Assembly: GCA_025458665.1 (NCBI GenBank)
Contig: JALOSG010000075.1
Span: 1 to 11,441 of the forward strand
Length of the DNA: 11,441 bases
DNA from: Serpentinimonas sp.
GTDB taxonomy: Bacteria; Pseudomonadota; Gammaproteobacteria; Burkholderiales; Burkholderiaceae_C
Reading direction: 5' to 3'
Below, piece after piece: positions 1-7,400 of the stretch (its first letter is position 1; each line of letters opens with the position of its first letter). Position numbers and translations under genes: made by a program. The notes beneath the pieces were generated by a model. The model worked only from the letters and a program-made list of their open reading frames with translations, was not told the DNA's origin and did not search any database.

Positions 1-1254
1 AAGCCCGGCGCCGGCCTGGGCGACGTGAAGGGCAGTTTGCTGACCACTGGAGAAAGAAACCTCATCGGCATCGTGGACCCAGTGACCGGCAACCAGATGG
101 TGCAGGTGAGGAACCCGACCGAGCAGGCGGTGGAGTTCGAGTGGCGGGATAGCCGAACTTCTGTGCATACAGTCTATGCCAGCGGCACGGTGGGTTCGGG
201 CGAAGCGTTGTTCTTGTCCATTACCGACTCTGTGGGAGGCCCGCCCACCAGTGTGCTGTTCGTGAAGCCGGTTGGGGGCGGTGAGTTTGCCCCACGTCCG
301 AGCGGCCAAGGCACCGTGGCTGGCCCGGCTTCGGCCACCCAAGACTTCGTGGTTGGGGACAACACCCCTGCGCCGGGCACTGGCACCGGCACCGGCACCG
401 GCACCGGCAGCACCGACTTCACACCTGTGACAGCCGCTGGCCAGCTGAGCTTCGACCCCGGCGCAGACGGCGCGCGCATCACGGCGCTCACCGTCACAGC
501 CCTGAGCACCTGGACGGCAGCCGGCAAGCCGGTGGTGTTTGCCCAAACCCCCACCACCGATCCAGACGGCACATTGGCGGGCTTCATCACCCTGACCGGC
601 ACCGCCGCAGGCACAGCCGTGCTGACGGTGGAAGTGAACACCGCCACAGGGGATTACGAGGTCACGCTGCTGGCCCCGCTGGACCACCCGCCCGCGGCAG
701 CCGGCATGGGAACCGGTGCGGGTGCGGGCACTGCGCCACCGCTGAAGCTGGAACTGGGCTACACCGTGACCGACGTCGATGGCGACCAGGCCACAGGTAC
801 GGCCGAGATTCAGGTGCTGGACAACGGTGGTGGCGTTACGCCCCCACCACCCCCGCCCCCGCCTTTGGAAGGCGCTGTGCAAGTGGCAGAGGCCGCCACC
901 CAGGACTTTACCGGGACAGCCGGTGCCGACGTATTCCGCTGGACACTGGCTGAATCCATCGATCCGTCAATTGCGCTGGATCCGACCACCGGGGAGTTGC
1001 CCCCAGACACCATTGGGGAGTTTGGCCTGTCGGGCACCGACGTGCTGGATCTGAGTGACCTGCTGGACCAGCCGGGCTCGGCCGTGCTGGTCGAGGAAAA
1101 TGGCGACAACACCGAAGTGACCGTGACCGGAACCAAGGGCGGCGATGCATTCAGCCAGACGATAGTGCTGATTAACTTCCAAGACGGCGCCAGCGGGAAC
1201 GCCATCAAGACCGCGCTGGACAACGATGGGTTTTACAAAAGCCAGGAGCCTTGA
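1..1254 (+). CDS. Type I secreted repeat protein, C-terminal part (5' truncated by window edge)
   Basis: The frame is open to base 1 (K-P-G-A-G-L-G-D precede the GTG at 25), and that GTG has no ribosome binding site, so the true start is upstream. Order seen: a short beta-rich segment (about 40-290, with V-R-N-P-T and L-F-V-K-P) that I cannot name; a Gly-Thr linker (376-411); one T1SS-143-like repeat (about 418-828), recognised by S-F-D-P-G-A-D-G, G-K-P-V-V-F, L-D-H-P, D-V-D-G-D and a final V-L-D-N; an eight-proline linker (841-864); and a T1SS C-terminal targeting domain (about 883-1254) with G-A-D-V-F-R-W and D-V-L-D-L-S-D-L-L. Proteins of this class are exported in one step by an ABC transporter, membrane fusion protein and TolC-like pore. 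The visible part has no cysteine and no canonical GGxGxDxLx nonapeptide, only a degenerate G-T-A-G-A-D-V-F. The C-terminus is clearly related to that of the next gene. Ligand and role are unknown; adhesin or surface protein is an inference. Confidence 0.82.
   Translation, partial: KPGAGLGDVKGSLLTTGERNLIGIVDPVTGNQMVQVRNPTEQAVEFEWRDSRTSVHTVYASGTVGSGEALFLSITDSVGGPPTSVLFVKPVGGGEFAPRPSGQGTVAGPASATQDFVVGDNTPAPGTGTGTGTGTGSTDFTPVTAAGQLSFDPGADGARITALTVTALSTWTAAGKPVVFAQTPTTDPDGTLAGFITLTGTAAGTAVLTVEVNTATGDYEVTLLAPLDHPPAAAGMGTGAGAGTAPPLKLELGYTVTDVDGDQATGTAEIQVLDNGGGVTPPPPPPPPLEGAVQVAEAATQDFTGTAGADVFRWTLAESIDPSIALDPTTGELPPDTIGEFGLSGTDVLDLSDLLDQPGSAVLVEENGDNTEVTVTGTKGGDAFSQTIVLINFQDGASGNAIKTALDNDGFYKSQEP
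376..411 (+). repeat. GGCACC hexanucleotide tandem repeat (Gly-Thr linker)
   Basis: Six consecutive hexamers are seen: GGCACT, four perfect GGCACC units and GGCAGC. They encode an alternating Gly-Thr linker between the N-terminal visible segment and the T1SS-143-like repeat. Copy number changes would keep the reading frame and only alter linker length. Confidence 0.9.
841..864 (+). repeat. Poly-proline linker tract
   Basis: Eight consecutive proline codons (mixed CCC, CCA, CCG, CCT) separate the repeat domain from the T1SS C-terminal domain. The tract probably forms a stiff polyproline spacer. The mixed codons argue against simple slippage as its only origin. Confidence 0.85.
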
Positions 1255-1295
1255 ACCACCCGCCTATCTGCTGCATTTTTAAGCAATTTTCGGCA

Positions 1296-1323
1296 CCACC
1301 CCGGGGCGCAAGCTCCAGGGTGG
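1296..1323 (+). other. Stem-loop with GCAA tetraloop upstream of the terminator
   Basis: CCACCC (1296-1301) pairs with GGGTGG (1318-1323), and GGGGC (1303-1307) pairs with GCTCC (1312-1316) with one G-T wobble, around a GCAA loop. There is one C/A mismatch between the two stem blocks. No T-tract follows, so it is not a terminator by itself; it may protect the 3' end of the upstream mRNA. Confidence 0.6.
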
Positions 1324-1330
1324 CGGCCCA

Positions 1331-1354
1331 GGCACCCTTCGGGGTGCCTTTTTT
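1331..1354 (+). terminator. Rho-independent terminator of the upstream T1SS gene
   Basis: GGCACCC (1331-1337) and GGGTGCC (1342-1348) form a perfect 7-bp stem closed by a TTCG loop with a C-G closing pair, followed by six T (1349-1354). This is a textbook intrinsic terminator, 77 bases after the stop codon of the upstream gene. It should separate that transcript from the giant adhesin gene. Confidence 0.92.
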
Positions 1355-1368
1355 ATTGAAAAACTGTA

Positions 1369-1408
1369 CTTAGGTTCAATAGTCCTACCTAGGGCTCGGA
1401 AGTATTCT
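1369..1408 (+). promoter_or_regulatory. Putative regulated promoter with inverted repeat, upstream of the giant adhesin
   Basis: CTTAGGT (1369-1375) and ACCTAGG (1387-1393) form an inverted repeat, 6 of 7 pairs, with an 11-base spacer. A tighter dyad, CCTA-cc-TAGG (1384-1393), overlaps it. A plausible -10 box TATTCT lies at 1403-1408; 17 bases upstream of it is only a weak -35 (TAGTCC, 1380-1385), which the dyad covers. A weak -35 overlapped by a dyad is the usual layout of an activator-dependent promoter. The promoter and the bound protein are inferred. Confidence 0.45.
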
Positions 1409-1432
1409 GACGGTTCTGATTGCACATTTAGC

Positions 1433-1438
1433 AAAGGA
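1433..1438 (+). promoter_or_regulatory. Ribosome binding site of the giant adhesin
   Basis: AAAGGA lies 8 bases before the ATG at 1447. It supports that start, which also gives the conserved beginning of the retention module (M-A-Q-I-A-T-V). Confidence 0.8.
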
Positions 1439-1446
1439 AACCCGTC

Positions 1447-4400
1447 ATGGCTCAGATCGCAACCGTAATGGCCGTCAATGGATCCGGCACCGCCGTCATC
1501 GTTGATGCAAATGGAAACACCCGCCCCGCCGTAGCCGGCGCCCCCGTGATGCGCGGTGAAACCGTGCGCACCACCGGCGGAGCCCGCGTGGAGCTCATGA
1601 TGGAAGACGGCGACGTGGTCGCCATCAACCCCAACCAGACCGTCCGCGTGGACGAAAACATGGCCCAGGGCGACGCCCGGCCCACCCCGCAAGAAGGCGG
1701 CGTGGCCAGCCAGGCCATTGACCAGGTGCTGCAGGCGCTGGAACAAGGCGGCGACCTGACCGAAGAACTGGAAGCAGCCGCGGCCGGCCTGGGCGGCGGC
1801 GGCGGTGACGGCGAAGGCGGCGGCATTGTGCAGCTGCTGCGCATCAGCGAAGGCACCGATGGCCTGAGCTACAACTACAACACTGCCCTGACCGAGCCCA
1901 ACTTTGAGTTCGATCTCGACCCCGACCTGCCGGTGAACCTGGCCTTCACCTTTGGCCTGGAAGAAGAGTCCGTAGCCAGCCTGAACGGCAACGACGAGAC
2001 CGACGACGGCCTGGTTTCCTCGCGCTCGGGCAACTTCCTCGATGGCGTGGGAGGCGTGCTGACCGTGATCACGGTGGTGGGCCTGGGTGCGGTGCCGATT
2101 GTTGCAGGCGGCACCACGGTGGCGTTCGACGTGGACGGCCAGCCGATTCCCCCGGGCAGCGAAACCCCGGCTGCGGTGCTGTTCACGGTGTTCCCCAACG
2201 GTCAGTATTCGCTGGAAGTGGTGGGCCGGCTGAACCACCCCACCCCTGGCACCACGGAAGAGCAGCTCAGCCTGCCCGGCATCACGATCACAGGTATTGC
2301 GGGAACGGGTGGCCCCTTGTCGGCCACGGTGGGCATCACGGTACAGGACGATGTGCCCGAGCTCGCGGGCGGGAAGGACGGGGACGACGGTGAAGGGGCG
2401 CCGAGGGTGTCGGTCACCGTGGCAGAGAACGATATCCTGACCCGCCTGTCGCAGGGCACCTCGCCCAACGACGGCAATTCCGATGGCTCCTACACCGGCA
2501 GCCCGACCCGATTCTTTGATTCTGGCCCAGCCAATGCCTCTGGCTCTATCGCCGCATTGGTCTCTTTTGGCGCCGATGGCCGCGGTGAGAACGGCTTCTC
2601 CTTCAGCGAAGACCTGGGGTCTCTGGTCGAGCAAGGGCTGACCTCCAAAGGTGAGGCGCTGCAGTACCGCGTGGAGGGCAACACCCTGATTGCCTTTGTG
2701 GGTGAGCCTCGCGTGCCCAGCCTGCCGGGTGACGATGACTTTGCAAGCCAGCAGGTCATGGAAGCCGGCCCGGAGCGGGTCGTGTTCACGCTGGAACTCC
2801 AGCCGAATGGCGACTTTGCCTTCCGCCTGTACGACCAGCTGGACCACGCGCCCGGCGAGGGCAACAACAACCTGCCCATTGAATTCGCCGCCGTGGTGGT
2901 GGCTACCGATGGCGATGGCGACCCGGTGCAGCTCGAGACGGGGTTCACCGTCAACATCACGGACGATACGCCCCGCGAGGCCGGCTGGATTCCCGTGGTC
3001 CGCGTGGTGGAGGAAGAGGCGCTGCCCGCTGGCAACCAGGAACTCAACGACATCTGGCCCGATGTGGTCAGCGTGTCCGGCTCTCTGTCCAGCCAGGTCA
3101 ATGGCGGCGCGGACGACGGTACCACTTACAGCCTGAACCCCGAGGGCGAGAAACCGGTGCTGACCTCCCGCGGTGAGCCGGTGCAGTACCGCGTGGAGGG
3201 CAACACCCTCACGGCGTTCGTGGCTGCCACCGATGCCAGCGCCGAGCGACCCGTGTTCACTCTGACTCTGAGCACCGACGGTACCTACACCTTCACACTG
3301 CAAGGGCAGCTGGACCACGCCCCGGGGCAGGGCGAAAACCTGCTGTCGCTCGATCTGTCCTCCTTCGTGGTGGCCACAGACTTCGACCAGGACTCCGTGG
3401 TTCTGGACAGTGCTCTGCTGATCAAGGTGGTGGATGACCAGCCGGTCATCGAGGTGGCCAAGACTCAGCATCTGGCCGAATCGTTCGAGACTTTCACCAC
3501 GCGCCTGACCGGCAACAGCTGGACGGTGGTGGCAGAAAACGGCAGCGTGGTGACTGGCAACCAAGGCATCCGCTGGACTCTGAACGAAGCCGGTATTGAA
3601 ATCCAACGCGGCAACGTGGGCGACGCTGCGCCCTCCGACGGTAACTTCAAGGCAGAACTGGATGCCAACAACAATGCCGGCGGCAGCCCGAACACGCTGA
3701 CAGTGCTGTCCACCGTGCTGGATGTGCCCTCCAGCACCTTCACCATGACGTTTGACTACCAGCCGCGCCCCGCCGACAAAGGCGACAGCGGCATGGTGGT
3801 GTCCCTGGGTGGCGTGAACGTGACCGTGTCTTCCAGCGCGGCAGGCGTGGTCAGCGTGGTGGCGCCTGAGGGTGTGACGGCCGTGCAGTCGGCGGGTACG
3901 GGTGGCTGGACCACCATCACCCTGACCTTCTCGGGTGTGACTCCTGGCCTGAATACCCTGAGTTTCCAGGGCCTGTCGGACAACGCCAACGGCGACACGC
4001 TCGGCGCTCTGCTGGACAACATCAAGCTCTCGGCCAACAACCCCATCCTGGTGGATGAAACCCAGTTGTCCGAGGATGCCACCTCGGGCACAGCCGCTGC
4101 GCTCTTCAGCGTGAGCTTTGGTGCGGATGGCGCAGCAGCCACCAACAGCATTGCCTACGCGCTGACGGCGCGCAACGGGACCTCCACGGGCCTGACCGAT
4201 ACGGCCACGGGCCAGGATGTGAAAGTGCTGCTGGGCACTGGCGCCGATGCCGGCAAAGTGTTCGGCGTAGTCACCGAGGACGGGGCGCAGAAGGTGGTGT
4301 TCGTGATGGGCGTGGACCCAGTCACGGGCATGGTTTCCTTCGACCAGCAGCGCGCCGTGGTGCACCCCGACGGTTCCAACCCCAACGACACCGTGTCCCT

Positions 4401-7400
4401 GGCTGCTGGCGTGATTGGCCTGAAGCTGACCGCTACCGACGCCGATGGCGACCCGGTGAGCGCCAAGGTGGATGTAGGCCGCCTGGTATCCATCTACGAC
4501 GATGCACCCAGCGCCGCCATGTCTGGCGACCGTATCCGTGTGGACGAGGACGGTCTGCCTGGCGCCAACGCCGACGCCGGCCGCACCGGCGAGGTGGCCG
4601 GTACTGGCTCCACCGAAGCCAGCGGTTCCATCGTGGACAACGTGAACTGGGGCGCCGACGGCTTCGGCCGCGTGACCGGTGTGAGCGGTGGCGGCGCTGT
4701 AGGCACGCCCGATGGCAGCGGCGGCTTCACGATCAGCAACGCCGACTACACGCTGGTGGTGCGCGCCGATGGCAGCTACACCTTCACCCTGAACCGCGCA
4801 CAGACGCATTCCGCCGAAGGCGAAGACCTCAAGGCCTTGCTGGCCGAGGGCTTCACGGTCAGCGCAGAAGACAAGGACGGCGATGCGGTCCCTGGTGGCA
4901 TCAACCTGGCCGTGGATGTGCAGGACGACATTCCTACGGTGGATGTGGCCAGCGCCGTGCAGCTCACGCTGTCCATCACCAATTTTGGCGAGACATCGGC
5001 CGGCTACAACAACAGCTTTGGCTACTACATCAAGGACGCCGAGGGCAAGCCCACCACGGGTGTGATCGTCTGGGACAACGTGAAGAACTTCACCAACACC
5101 AGCGTGACCATCACCGGCTTTACCGAGGACCAGATTGGCTTCTTTGTCATCCCGGACGGCGACCGCCTCAACAGCAGCATCACCCCCGACACGCCGGTGA
5201 CCTTCCAGCTGGTGGCCGGGAAGTGGCAGGCTTTTGCCGGTGGCGTGGCCCTGACGGGCAACGGCGGCGCCAACGTGCTGTTCGACACCGCCAGCCTGAA
5301 CCCCAACGGCAAGAGCCAGGTGCAGGACAACGCCAAGCCTGGCAACCTGAACTGGGAAGACATCAACGCCGGTGGCGACAACGACTACGACGACATCAAC
5401 ATCGGTGTCCAGTGGACATCGAGCCTGCCCCAGCTGCAGACGTCCGACGCCAACACGGTGGGCGAAGCCTCCGACGTGGCGGTGAGCACCTCCAACTTTG
5501 CGGGATCTTTCTCGTTCACTTCCAGCTTCGGCGCCGACGGCCCGGGCACCTCCACCACGACCTACGCCCTCTCGGTGGGACTGGGCGGCGCTACTGGCCT
5601 GACCCAGAACGGCGTGGCCGTGGTGCTGGTGCTGGGCGACGACGGCGTGCTGCGCGGTTTCGCCGGCGACGACACCCCGGTGTTCTCCATCGCGGTGGAC
5701 GCCAGTGGCGTGGTGACGCTGACCCAGTTTGAGCAGGTAGACCACCCCGGCGAGGGCGCCGATGGCAATACCGCCAACAACAGCGCCAAGGTCGTGGGCC
5801 TGCCGGACGGGCTGGTTCTGCTGACGGCCACCCGCGAGGTGGTGGATGCCGACGGCGACAAAGCCAGCGACAGCGCCACCATCGACATCAGCGAGTCCTT
5901 CAGTTTCCTGGACGACGTGCCCGTGGCACTGAAAGACAGCGATACCGTGGTGGACGGCGTAGCCGCTGGCAACGTGATCACCGCGGCCAGTACCACGGGT
6001 GAGACCGGTGTGGACGATGTGGGCGCCGATACGCCAGCGACGGTGACTGGCGTTGTTCAGGGGGGAAGCACGGCCGCGCTGCAAAACGGCGCCTGGGTGC
6101 TGGAAGGCCAGTTCGGTACGCTCGTCATGCAGACCAACGGCCAGTACACCTACACCGCCGACCCCAGCAAGACCACCACCGTGGCTGCCAGCGCCGACCA
6201 GATTGGTGCGGTGAACGGAGCGGCCAAAGCGTTCGCGCTGGGTGACTCCTTCTTCACGGCTGGCGGCCTGTACAACCCGGCCGGAGCTACTGGTACGGTC
6301 TCCACGAGCGGCGCATTCCTGGGTGTGGCGGGTGCGCCTGCAGGGCAATCGGTTCCCCAGCAAATCAACTACGTGGGCAGCGCCAGCGAGGCGCTGGCCT
6401 TCGGCTTCGGCAACGGCGTGAGCTCTGCCACGGTGGGCTTCTCCAACCTGTTCCAGAACGAGAACGGCGGTGAGGCCGCCCGCTGGCACGCCTTCGACGC
6501 TGCAGGCAACTGGGTGGGTTCGGGCGTCATCAGCAACAACGCGGACGCGCCTTACGCCAACACAACCACTACGGTGAACTTCACCAGCAACAACGCTGGC
6601 ACTTTCACCGTGAGCAACATCGGGGTGTTCACCACGCTGGTGTTGGAAGCGGTGCCCTACGCCCAGGACGGTGACGCCAGCAACGACGACTCCGACTTCT
6701 TTGCCCGCGTGGTGGGCTTCCAGTTCCACCCCGAAGGCGAAGGTGCGTACACAGACACGTTCCAGTACACCATCACCGATGCCGATGGCGACACCGCGCA
6801 GGCCACGCTCACCATCACCGGCGAGCGCCCGGATGCGGGTGAGCCTATGGTGAACAGGGCGCCTACGCCGGAAGACAACAGCTACGAGGTGGGCATGGAC
6901 CGCCTGGCAGCTGGCAACATCATTCTGGACGACGACGACGCGGGTGGCACCGCCACAGGTCGCGACTGGGACCAGGATACGCCGGTACTCAACCTGTCTG
7001 TGTACTCCGTGATTGTTGGCGGGGTCGAGACTGTGCTGGCTGGCACAGAGAAAGTGGTGCCGCTGCCCAACGGGATGTTGACCATCCGCCCAGATGGTTC
7101 CTATGACTACACGGCCAACCCCGAAGCGACCGGCGAGGGCGACACTTTTGACTACCGCCTGGTTGACGTCAAGGGTGCCGTGACCCCCGTGGATGAGGCG
7201 GCCACTGTCACGCTGAACTTCCCCGACTTCAATGTCCCGCCTGTGCTGACGGTGGAGAATCTGGTGGTCTCGGAGGAGGCGCTCAAGCCGCTGGGCGTTC
7301 TGGAGCTGCCTGCTGACAGCGATGACACCACCGTGGACAGCGCAACAGCCAGCGTCACCGACCCCAATGGCACAACGGGAACCACGTACTCCCTGCTGCT

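Noticed and set aside
25..27. GTG as start of the first gene
   Set aside because: No ribosome binding site precedes it, and the frame is open to the window edge with Gly-rich codons like the rest, so the gene is better read as cut by the window.
334..909. Repeated A-T-Q-D-F segment (334-348 and 895-909, 13 of 15 bases identical) as a domain duplication
   Set aside because: The similarity stops within a few residues on either side, so chance or short linker reuse explains it as well as duplication.
1356..1361. TTGAAA as a -35 box of the adhesin promoter
   Set aside because: At 17-bp spacing the matching hexamer (1379-1384) has no resemblance to a -10 box, and TTGAAA lies directly on the terminator's end.
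1279..6729. Antisense open frame of 1816 codons opposite the giant adhesin
   Set aside because: It is exactly codon-in-register with the sense gene, so it stays open simply because that gene avoids TTA, CTA and TCA. The translation is low-complexity (His, Gly, Ala, Val rich) with no recognisable domain, and it runs through the terminator and promoter region.
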